Shown: piece by piece, positions 1-5,642 of the stretch
How positions within the stretch are numbered: the stretch's first letter is position 1
How the letters are laid out: each line of letters opens with the position of its first letter
Assembly (NCBI GenBank): GCA_028679775.1
Contig: JAJRAX010000030.1
Location: 1-5,898, forward strand
DNA from: Methanothrix sp.
GTDB lineage: Archaea > Halobacteriota > Methanosarcinia > Methanotrichales > Methanotrichaceae
Length of the DNA stretch: 5,898 nucleotides
Direction: 5' to 3'
Position numbers and translations under genes: made by a program
The notes under the pieces: model-generated
Databases searched by the model: none
The model's input: the letters and a program-made list of their open reading frames with translations, nothing else
Told to the model about the DNA's origin: nothing

Positions 1-110
1 CTGATGGGGCAGGGCTTCCTGCTTCATCGAGCACGCGGAGCGAAAGTAATGAAAGGGGTACGATTCATCCCATCCCCTGAAGGAGATGGGTCTTCTCTAC
101 CCCTTTACCC
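1..110 (-). mobile_element. Right-end relic of an IS605/IS1341-type (TnpB) element, with guide-RNA-like folds; runs off the left edge
   Basis: On the minus strand this stretch has the look of the 3' end of a TnpB element. It contains a two-level hairpin: a perfect 9-bp outer stem (52-60 with 98-106) encloses an inner hairpin (69-90) with a C/A mismatch and, on the minus strand, a TTCA loop. A smaller hairpin (9-22) follows. The last bases read in one minus-strand frame as ...DEAGSPAPS and in another as ...SMKQEALP, strings like those I recall at the C-terminal/right-end region of archaeal IS605-family elements. No tnpB coding frame is present to the right, so this is a remnant, a non-autonomous copy, or an element whose body lies outside the window. 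The hairpins are directly visible; the family assignment is recognition from memory and is moderate at best. Confidence 0.42.
52..106 (-). ncRNA. Two-level RNA hairpin, candidate part of a TnpB guide (omega-like) RNA
   Basis: A perfect 9-bp stem (AAAGGGGTA at 52-60, TACCCCTTT at 98-106) encloses a second stem (CCCATC at 69-74 with GATGGG at 85-90) that extends by two more pairs around a four-base loop. Such nested pairing over 55 bases is unlikely by chance. The minus strand is preferred because the TTCA loop in a CCATCTC...GGG context matches the hairpin at 5735-5757 on the plus strand, next to tnpB. Expression is not shown by the sequence. Confidence 0.4.
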
Positions 111-162
111 CAACGTTATAAGCCAGCGCCCGGGCGAGGTCAAGACGCATGGAACAAAAGCC

Positions 163-210
163 TTAAATACGACGATTGACGTATTGAGTTTGGCAAAGGT
201 CGACGACCAT
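163..210 (-). CDS. Possible 15-codon small ORF with a perfect ribosome binding site, or a truncated gene start
   Basis: The ORF reads MVVDLCQTQYVNRRI and then TAA. It is listed because of its start signal: GGAGG at 216-220 lies exactly five bases upstream of the ATG at 208-210, the best Shine-Dalgarno arrangement in the window. The oligo-T run at 226-233 lies just before it. A 6-bp inverted repeat (166-171 with 180-185) overlaps its end. It may be a leader-type mini-ORF, or the surviving 5' end of a gene lost when the element at the left edge arrived. The peptide matches no family I know, and the signal may be coincidental. Confidence 0.25.
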   Translation of the reverse strand: MVVDLCQTQYVNRRI

Positions 211-225
211 CTTTTCCTCCTACAT

Positions 226-233
226 AAAAAAAA
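226..233 (-). terminator. Oligo-T terminator after the nuclease-like gene
   Basis: Eight consecutive A on the plus strand give T8 in the minus-strand transcript, 30 bases past the stop codon at 264-266. Archaeal RNA polymerase terminates at such T runs without needing a hairpin. It would end transcription of the exported-protein gene, and possibly of the ATPase gene if the two are co-transcribed. Confidence 0.55.
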
Positions 234-263
234 GACTTTTGCCTCCCTCCTCATTACAGGCAC

Positions 264-797
264 TCAGAAAAAGGGAAGCCAGGGAGATTGGTACTGGTAT
301 GGATACTGATAGTAGTAATTGCATTGACCATAATAGCATGGCGCATATACATACTGATTCGTCCAATCGTATGGTGCATATTTTTTAAAGTTGCATTCGA
401 TTGGATTCAATCTGCAGTAGGCTACCTCCCGGATATCCGTACCATCCAGATAGGCGTCGCATACCGGCCTTCCCAAGATATCATGACCCAGGATATCGAA
501 CTGCAGTTCCTTGCCACGGAAGTAGGAGAGGCCGTCGAGCGGTTTGTCAAGAAGGACTTCGACCTCAGCATGCAATCCGAGAGTTCCGGACTGAGTTACA
601 TTCACCGTCATGCCGTTAGGCTCGGAAATCTTCTCCACGGTTCCCACAAAATCGTATGCGAGACCTGAAGAGACCAGCAAAGACACGGTTAAGAAAAAAG
701 CAACTGCAATGCATGAGGCAATCCTCCGAGAAACGCCGGGCGTTCCCACTCCCGGCAATCTCGCAAGCTTCTGGTCTATGGTATGGCTATAGTTCAT
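264..797 (-). CDS. Exported or membrane-anchored protein with a degenerate SNase-like (OB-fold) domain and Tyr-rich tail
   Basis: 177 residues. A basic, polar N-terminus is followed by one hydrophobic segment (about 25-46, core CIAVAFFLTVSLLVSSG), which would act as signal peptide or anchor and place the rest outside the membrane. Residues 49-128 resemble the staphylococcal nuclease fold: GTVEKI near the start, then GKELQFDILGHDILGRPV (95-112) and AYLDGTDI, like the SNase stretch around KYGR...IYADG. R110 fits SNase Arg87. The Asp of the DGDT motif is not there (PNGMT at 60-64), and the Arg/Glu of the RLLLVDTPE strand are not evident, so nuclease activity is doubtful. The tail (136-177) is rich in Tyr, Pro and Gln; five Cys remain after the hydrophobic segment. 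No clear Shine-Dalgarno precedes the ATG, so it may be leaderless; a GTG at codon 17 is an alternative start. It follows the ATPase gene by 56 bases. Exported character is fairly sure; the fold is an inference. Confidence 0.7.
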   Translation of the reverse strand: MNYSHTIDQKLARLPGVGTPGVSRRIASCIAVAFFLTVSLLVSSGLAYDFVGTVEKISEPNGMTVNVTQSGTLGLHAEVEVLLDKPLDGLSYFRGKELQFDILGHDILGRPVCDAYLDGTDIREVAYCRLNPIECNFKKYAPYDWTNQYVYAPCYYGQCNYYYQYPYQYQSPWLPFF

Positions 798-798
798 G

Positions 799-810
799 AT
801 ATAGCTATAT
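799..810 (-). promoter_or_regulatory. 12-bp AT-rich palindrome just upstream of the exported-protein start
   Basis: ATATAGCTATAT is a perfect palindrome ending two bases before the ATG at 795-797. It could be a regulator site or part of a promoter. It is too close to the ATG for a canonical TATA box driving a leaderless transcript (expected about 25 bases upstream), where only a weak GAATATC is present. It could simply be an AT-rich spacer. Confidence 0.2.
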
Positions 811-853
811 GCATTCTTTTGATATTCAAGCTTATGATACCTGAGAGATGAGC

Positions 854-3523
854 TTATCGCAGCCCGGGCAGCATTCGTTTCATGACCTCTGCGACCAGCA
901 CTACCAGTATTCCTGCGACAAGAACCATAACCCAGCTATCCGAAGTCAGAGGCTGGGTCTGGAAGATGGACTGCATGAATGGAATGTAAACCACAGCGAG
1001 GATCGAGATTACCGAGCCTGTGATTCCCAGGAGCAACGCTTTGTTGCCGAAGGGATTCATCTTCAAGATGGACTCATCTAGGGATCGGCAACTATAGGCG
1101 TTGTACACCGTAAAGAAACCCAGCCCCACAAAGGCCATGGTCCTAGCGTAACTTTGATCTTGACCCATATTCAAGGAAGCGATGTACAGCCCAAGCGTGC
1201 CGGCCACAATCGCAGCGGCAATTGCCAGGGTATAAATCATAAGGCTTCGGGAAGGCATGCTTTCTTTTGGATCGCGAGGCTTCTTCTTCATGGTATCGGC
1301 ATGAGCAGGTTCGAGAGCCAGGCCGATGGCAGGAAACTCCTCAGCCACCACATTGATCCAGAGAATCTGGGCAGCCAGGAGAGGAATGGGATAGCCAAAA
1401 GCAACAGCTATGAAGATGGTAGCCAGCTCTGCAAAGCTGACAGCCAGAAGATAAGAGGACCCTTTTCGGATGTTGTCGTAGATCCTTCTGCCTTCCTCCA
1501 CTGCTCCCACGATTGTGGCAAAGTTGTCATCGGCTATGACCATATCTGAGGCCTCCTTGGTGACCTCGGTGCCAGTTTTTCCCATTGCGATGCCTATGTC
1601 TGCGGCCTTTAAGGCGGGAGCATCATTCACTCCGTCTCCTGTCATTGCCACGATGTTGCCTTTCTTCTTCAGAGCCTCGACTATCCGCACCTTGTGTTCA
1701 GCCGTGACCCTGGCAAACACCGAGACAGAATCGATCTTATCCTGCAGCCCTTGCTCGTCCATCTGGTCCAGGTCTACGCCCTCCACCACCTCACCATTGC
1801 CGATGCCCAGCTCTTTGCCGATTGCCCGGGCCGTCAGGCGATGATCGCCAGTGATCATGACCGTCCGAATGCCGGCGATCTTGCTCACAGATATGGCATC
1901 GAGTGCCTCTTTTCTGGGCGGGTCCATCATGCCTGCAAGGCCCACGAATGTGAGGTCAGACTCAACAGAATCGCCATGCACGGAATCGCCATTCTCCATG
2001 GATTTTTCGGCAAAGGCCAGGACCCTCAGGGCACGGTCGGCCATGCCGTCTGAGCTATCTAAAATGGCAATTTTGTCCTCCTCGGTGATGAGTCGAACGC
2101 TGCCGCATGCATGGGCTATGTGGCTGCATCGGCTTAAGACCACCTCCGGCGCACCCTTCATGGAGACGATGCGGCTAATGCCTGTTGGGCCATCTCGCAC
2201 GTCGTCTACAACAGTCATCATTTTGCGATCGGAATCAAAGGGATACTCTGCGATTCGAGAGCTACCTTTACGAACCTCATCCAAAATCCCGGCCTTTTTA
2301 GCTGCGACGATCAATGCGCCTTCTGTGGGGTCTCCCACCACGCGCCATTTGCCGCCGGATTCTTCGAGGTCCGCATTGTTTGCCAGAGTACCGATCCGAA
2401 GAAGCCGAGACAGATCCTCATCCGCGGGGTTTATGGCCCTGCCCTGCACTGTGAAAGAGCCCTCTGGAGTGTAGCCGGATCCATCTACGTTGATGGTTCT
2501 AAATGTCTGGATCTCTCGTAAAGTCATCTCTCCAGTCGTCAGCGTTCCGGTCTTATCAGTGCAGATCACTGTGGTCGAGCCAAGCGTCTCGACCGCAGGA
2601 AGCCTCCGGATAATGGCGTTCTTCTTTGCCATAGCCTGGGTTCCAAATGCCAGGGCCAGTGTAACGATGAAAGGAAGGGCTTCAGGAACACCGGCCACGG
2701 CTAGAGCAATAGCCGCAATCAGCGAATCCAATATGGGCGAGCCACGGCTGGCGTCTAGGATAAAGACAATGATGGAGATAGCAAAGACCAGAATGGCCTG
2801 CCTCTTGGCCAGTTGCGCCAGCTTTATTTTGAGGGGCGGGTCCGCCGGATTCTGCTGGATCATGCCAGAAATTCTGCCGAGTTCAGTGGCTAGACCAGTA
2901 TCAGTCACTGCAGCTCTGCAATTGCCGTATGAGACAATTGTCCCCATGAAGACCATATTCTTTCTGTCGGCAAGAGCGGCACCATCAGGGAGACGCGCTG
3001 TGCTCTTTTTAATTGGCAAAGACTCGCCCGTCAGCGAAGCCTCGATGACCTCAAGAGAGGTCTCCTCGATAATTCGGGCATCCGCCGGAACCCGATCTCC
3101 AGCCTCAAGGTAGATCAAGTCCCCAGGAACCAGATCCGCAGCAGAGACCGTGCTCATCTTGCCGTCCCGCATGACATCCGCTTCAGGAGACAACATCTCC
3201 CGCAGGGCTTCCATTGCCCGCTCGGCTTTGTACTCCTGGAAGAATCCAATGATGGCGACGAGGACGACTATCCCCAGGATGACAATGGCATTGGTGCTCT
3301 CCCCTGCGATGTAAGAGATCAGGGCTGCGAAGATCAGTACAATGACTGTGTAGTCCTTGAACTTTTCCAAAAAAATGCGCAATGGAGAGGGTTTGGATGG
3401 GCTCTCCAGTTGATTGGGACCGTACTGAGAATGCCTTGAAGCCGCGTCATCAGAAGAAAGGCCCTTTTCTCCGGATTTCAGGCCGGCCAGGACCTCATCA
3501 GTTGGAATCGAATGCCATTTCAC
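854..3523 (-). CDS. Cation-translocating P-type ATPase, P2 (SERCA/PMR1-like) class
   Basis: 889 residues, a normal full length. This integral membrane pump uses ATP to move cations and forms a phospho-Asp intermediate. Visible in order: N-terminal cation-ATPase domain (1-45); M1-M2 (about 55-97); actuator domain with TGES (165-168); M3-M4 (about 243-295) with PEALP (280-284); phosphorylation motif DKTGTLT with D323; nucleotide-binding domain with KGAPE (456-460); DPPR (534-537), TGD (558-560) and the hinge GDGVNDAP (629-636); M5-M10 (about 688-883). All catalytic motifs are intact. The ion site is unusual: M6 reads NVVAEEFPA (724-732) where Ca2+ pumps have NLVTDGLPA, and M5 has S696 where SERCA has N768. 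The ion is therefore uncertain: Ca2+, Mn2+, Na+ or H+. The start is GTG (3521-3523), with AGAGG at 3532-3536 spaced eight bases away. The gene has its own candidate promoter. Family very sure; substrate not. Confidence 0.97.
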   Translation of the reverse strand: MKWHSIPTDEVLAGLKSGEKGLSSDDAASRHSQYGPNQLESPSKPSPLRIFLEKFKDYTVIVLIFAALISYIAGESTNAIVILGIVVLVAIIGFFQEYKAERAMEALREMLSPEADVMRDGKMSTVSAADLVPGDLIYLEAGDRVPADARIIEETSLEVIEASLTGESLPIKKSTARLPDGAALADRKNMVFMGTIVSYGNCRAAVTDTGLATELGRISGMIQQNPADPPLKIKLAQLAKRQAILVFAISIIVFILDASRGSPILDSLIAAIALAVAGVPEALPFIVTLALAFGTQAMAKKNAIIRRLPAVETLGSTTVICTDKTGTLTTGEMTLREIQTFRTINVDGSGYTPEGSFTVQGRAINPADEDLSRLLRIGTLANNADLEESGGKWRVVGDPTEGALIVAAKKAGILDEVRKGSSRIAEYPFDSDRKMMTVVDDVRDGPTGISRIVSMKGAPEVVLSRCSHIAHACGSVRLITEEDKIAILDSSDGMADRALRVLAFAEKSMENGDSVHGDSVESDLTFVGLAGMMDPPRKEALDAISVSKIAGIRTVMITGDHRLTARAIGKELGIGNGEVVEGVDLDQMDEQGLQDKIDSVSVFARVTAEHKVRIVEALKKKGNIVAMTGDGVNDAPALKAADIGIAMGKTGTEVTKEASDMVIADDNFATIVGAVEEGRRIYDNIRKGSSYLLAVSFAELATIFIAVAFGYPIPLLAAQILWINVVAEEFPAIGLALEPAHADTMKKKPRDPKESMPSRSLMIYTLAIAAAIVAGTLGLYIASLNMGQDQSYARTMAFVGLGFFTVYNAYSCRSLDESILKMNPFGNKALLLGITGSVISILAVVYIPFMQSIFQTQPLTSDSWVMVLVAGILVVLVAEVMKRMLPGLR

Positions 3524-3566
3524 GTATCTAGCCTCTATTGTAGAGTAGACTGATTTTCGGCAATTG

Positions 3567-3578
3567 TAGATATAGTTT
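3567..3578 (-). promoter_or_regulatory. TATA-like box for the P-type ATPase gene
   Basis: On the minus strand the box reads AAACTATATCTA in the 152-base gap between the ATPase and the repeat-protein gene. Transcription starting about 25 bases downstream would give a leader of roughly 20-25 bases that contains the AGAGG ribosome binding site at 3532-3536. The placement is consistent, but the assignment rests on sequence likeness alone. Confidence 0.45.
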
Positions 3579-3645
3579 ACGCAAAACGCACAATAGCAAA
3601 CGATTATTGGTTTCAGTTCGAAGAAAGGTTCACTGAGAAGAGTCT

Positions 3646-3668
3646 AAAAATTATGATAGGTGCAAAAA
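3646..3668 (-). terminator. Weak paired T-runs after the repeat-protein gene
   Basis: Two T5 stretches on the minus strand (3664-3668 and 3646-3650) lie 8-30 bases past the stop codon at 3676-3678. They are short for an archaeal oligo-T terminator but are the only candidates between this unit and the ATPase promoter. Confidence 0.3.
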
Positions 3669-3675
3669 TCGACAA

Positions 3676-4533
3676 TCACCTACCCAACCGGGCACGCGCC
3701 GCCTTCACAACGCTCTGATCCAGGTCCTCTGCCAGCCGGGCTAGCGCCGCTGCAGGCGTATTGGGGTTCTCGGCCACAGCAACCCGCACCATCCAGGACC
3801 AGTGGCCTGCCAGATCCAGAAGGATTCTGCCCTCCAGCTTTTCATTGCGGGCGAGGGATTCCCTCACCTCCCAGCTCTTGTCTGCGGCCAGCGTGGCCAA
3901 TGCAACAGCAGGCACGCGCGGATTTTGGGCGGCTGTAGCCCGCACGTCCATGATCCGGTCAGAACAGAGATAGACGAGCAGGTCCTCCGGTGTGGCAGGG
4001 TTCCTGGCGATGTTGTTTCGCACCTCCCAGAACACATCCTTGACCATCTTTTTCATCGATTCGGCTGACAACAGAGGATTGGTCGCCACGGCTGCTCGCA
4101 CGTGCTCTTCAGAGTCGCGGGCCAGAAAGTCCAACGTCGGTGCAGCGATGTTGGGGCTCTTGGCCACGGCCTCACGAACGAGGTATCGGTTCTTCTGCAG
4201 AGTGCTGTCGTAGTCAACCATCTCGTCACATGCCAGCATCTCCAGAATCTTGCCCGTTGTCCGCGGATTCAGGGCCACAGCCGCCCTCACAAATCCGGAG
4301 CTGTCCTCTGCCAGCCTGGCGAGCGCAGATGCGGATGCACGGGCGTTGCCGGCCACTGCCTCCCTCACCCACTGCACACTGTCCCATGCCAATGCATCCA
4401 GAACCTTCTCAGGGACGTCAGCACTCCAGGCGACCTTTCTCCTCACATGCCAGTCCCAAGCCCGGGCCAGAGCTTCCGGGTCCTCCTGCTCTTTTTTGTC
4501 CTCAGACTTCAATTCGGTAGCATACAAGTCCAT
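3676..4533 (-). CDS. Leucine-rich-repeat-variant / HEAT-like solenoid protein, coupled to the peptidyl-tRNA hydrolase
   Basis: 285 residues from the chosen start. A charged N-terminus (1-22) leads into tandem 26-residue helical repeats with pattern VRxAVAxNPxxxxxxLxxLAxD. The VR (or VV) of each unit falls at residues 30, 56, 82, 119, 145, 171, 197, 223, 249 and 275. Spacing is exactly 26 except for an 11-residue insertion after the third unit (about 103-113, MVDYDST). This fits the LRV/HEAT-like superhelical scaffold class, which binds protein partners and has no enzymatic motif. The Cys-rich iron-sulfur segment known from the Azotobacter LRV protein is absent. No signal peptide or membrane segment is seen, so it is cytosolic. 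The ATG at 4531-4533 overlaps the upstream gene by 32 bases and has GAGG at 4537-4540, rather close. An ATG at 4558-4560 is an alternative; the still longer frame to 4659 has an unlikely Trp/Arg-rich N-terminus. Translation is probably coupled to the upstream gene. Fold class sure, partner unknown. Confidence 0.85.
   Translation of the reverse strand: MDLYATELKSEDKKEQEDPEALARAWDWHVRRKVAWSADVPEKVLDALAWDSVQWVREAVAGNARASASALARLAEDSSGFVRAAVALNPRTTGKILEMLACDEMVDYDSTLQKNRYLVREAVAKSPNIAAPTLDFLARDSEEHVRAAVATNPLLSAESMKKMVKDVFWEVRNNIARNPATPEDLLVYLCSDRIMDVRATAAQNPRVPAVALATLAADKSWEVRESLARNEKLEGRILLDLAGHWSWMVRVAVAENPNTPAAALARLAEDLDQSVVKAARARLGR
3679..4446 (-). repeat. Protein-coding tandem repeat, 78-base period (ten LRV/HEAT-like units)
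   Basis: The units are 26 codons each. They are diverged at DNA level but keep the VR..A/NP/L..LA skeleton in the protein. The only phase break is an 11-codon insertion at about 4195-4227. The last unit is partial (VVKAARARLGR) and closes the protein. Confidence 0.8.
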
Positions 4534-5461
4534 AAACCTCGTCCAAGAGTCCCTTGACATTCCGTTCGTCGTGCCTCTCCAACCGTCTCTCCACCACCGG
4601 CAGTCCGATGCCGGGCGCGATCTGGCGGATGAGGCTTTCCTCTCCAGAGAGGACTGCATACTTGAGCAGGGTTTTATATTTGCCCATCAGCTCTGCCAAC
4701 TTCTCGTTCACCAGATCGACGTGGCCTTTGATGTCCTCCTCTCTCAGCCTCTCAAACCTCTTCTGGCTCCAGCCCCCCTTCGAGTGCTTTCCCATCACAC
4801 CGCTCTCCACCAGCTCTTCTGCCTCGAAGCCATCTCGGCTGAGGGCAACTCCCAGGAAGGTGTCACCGGCGTGAGCTGATGCAACCAGTACAGGCGTGTC
4901 CATTTGATCCTTCAGAGGATCGAGGTAAAAGGCGACCGCCTCACGCGTGAGGTTCTCAACGACTGGAAAGGGTGGGACGAGAATCATGGAAAAGAGCTGG
5001 GGGCTGTGCAGAATTATTCCACCCCGACCGGACTTGACGGAAGATGCAGCATTTCTGAGCTCTGCTGGAAGCGCCGCATCCTCTGAGACGGGTCCGGGAT
5101 AATAAGCGGCCAGGAGATCCTCACGAGGAGAGCGGATGAATGATAGCCTTTCCAGCAGCAGATCCGTCTCTCGCAAGCCGAGCTTTCGTCCCCTGGCTTT
5201 CTGATCCACTTGCCTTTGCACCCCGTCCTGAGGCAGAACAGAGGATGGTGCAGAGACAACGGCTGCAGCCCTCTGCTCTGCGGCCTTGAGGGCAATATTC
5301 GCTTCCTGGTTGGAGGCAGAAAGCCTTCTGATCTTCTCATCCCGCTTCTCTAAAGTGCGAACGAAATCATCCTTTTCGCGCTCAAGCTTCGCGAGCGCTG
5401 CTTCCAGCTCCCGGATTCGATCTTCCAGCTTCTTCTTTCCAAAGAGGTCTACCAACGACAC
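4502..5461 (-). CDS. Vms1/VLRF1-family (eRF1-like) peptidyl-tRNA hydrolase
   Basis: 319 residues. The N-terminal part (about 8-67, LEDRIRELEAALAKLEREK...) is a charged coiled coil. After a linker (about 70-95) comes a globular domain whose signature is GKHSKGGWSQKRFERLREEDI (224-244). The GGWSQ-RF core matches the catalytic loop of Vms1-like release factors, with Q233 in the place of the glutamine that in eukaryotic Vms1/ANKZF1 cleaves peptidyl-tRNA on stalled large subunits. eRF1's own motif is GGQ; here the first residues are GGW with the Gln two further on, as expected for VLRF1. The predicted role is ribosome rescue by hydrolysing the tRNA-peptide ester in the cytosol. The start is uncertain: GTG at 5459-5461 abuts GGGAGAGG (5462-5469), whereas TTG at 5453-5455 has ideal six-base spacing and would give MVDLFGKKK. 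The 3' end overlaps the solenoid gene. The family assignment rests on motif recognition, not a search. Confidence 0.82.
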   Translation of the reverse strand: MSLVDLFGKKKLEDRIRELEAALAKLEREKDDFVRTLEKRDEKIRRLSASNQEANIALKAAEQRAAAVVSAPSSVLPQDGVQRQVDQKARGRKLGLRETDLLLERLSFIRSPREDLLAAYYPGPVSEDAALPAELRNAASSVKSGRGGIILHSPQLFSMILVPPFPVVENLTREAVAFYLDPLKDQMDTPVLVASAHAGDTFLGVALSRDGFEAEELVESGVMGKHSKGGWSQKRFERLREEDIKGHVDLVNEKLAELMGKYKTLLKYAVLSGEESLIRQIAPGIGLPVVERRLERHDERNVKGLLDEVYGLVCYRIEV

Positions 5462-5541
5462 CCTCTCCCAATCACTTCAAGCTTTTCAGACATTACCACA
5501 AAGATCAGAAACCATCTGAGAGATGTTTTGATGTCGAACTA

Positions 5542-5553
5542 GCTTAAATATGC
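5542..5553. promoter_or_regulatory. TATA-like box in the divergent region between the hydrolase and the hicB-like fragment
   Basis: GCTTAAATATGC is nearly symmetric and reads as a TATA box on either strand. For the minus-strand hydrolase gene it would give a leader of about 60 bases carrying the GGGAGAGG site. For the plus-strand fragment a start 25 bases downstream would fall inside the ORF at 5562, so the minus-strand use fits better. Confidence 0.4.
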
Positions 5554-5561
5554 TTTTCAGG

Positions 5562-5642
5562 ATGAGAGCATTTCGCTTTAAAATCCAGATCAGGCCAGAA
5601 ATCGATGGGACGTACACCGTCAACTACCCGCCAATGAATTGA
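5562..5642 (+). pseudogene. 5' fragment of a HicB-like antitoxin gene, cut by a transposon end
   Basis: Translation gives MRAFRFKIQIRPEIDGTYTV followed by NYPPMN and stop. The first 20 residues resemble the opening strand-turn-strand of HicB-family antitoxins (FKV.IEP.EDGGYTV..PALPGC). The match ends exactly where the DNA becomes a hairpin-bearing IS605-type end (from about 5620), and the last six codons come from that end. Normal HicB proteins are about 65-140 residues, so this is a remnant. No hicA toxin gene is visible upstream, and no continuation is recognisable after the inserted segment. An in-frame ATG at 5550-5552 would add four residues. The HicB assignment rests on only 20 residues and is tentative; the abrupt end is clear. 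Confidence 0.42.

Noticed and set aside
4..309. Plus-strand 101-codon frame across the left edge.
   Set aside because: It runs through the nested hairpin, the mini-ORF and the oligo-T terminator of the opposite strand, and its product has no recognisable features.
288..668. Plus-strand frame of 126 codons beginning with a hydrophobic stretch (MVLVWILIVVIALTIIAWRIYILI).
   Set aside because: It mirrors the Tyr-rich tail of the minus-strand exported protein: Tyr/Gln codons read backwards give Ile/Val/Leu. The minus frame has a coherent signal segment and a domain-like body.
854..3113. Several long plus-strand open frames (for example 1851-2474 and 2490-3113) opposite the ATPase gene.
   Set aside because: They are antisense shadows of the conserved P-type ATPase, with low-complexity Ser/Arg/Pro-rich translations and no family likeness.
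3679..4446. 78-base periodicity considered as a CRISPR array or satellite repeat.
   Set aside because: The repeat is in the protein (26 codons, diverged DNA) with no identical repeats or spacers.
5014..5340. Second minus-strand frame of 108 codons inside the hydrolase gene.
   Set aside because: It is an out-of-frame shadow; the hydrolase frame has the coiled coil and catalytic motif continuous across it.
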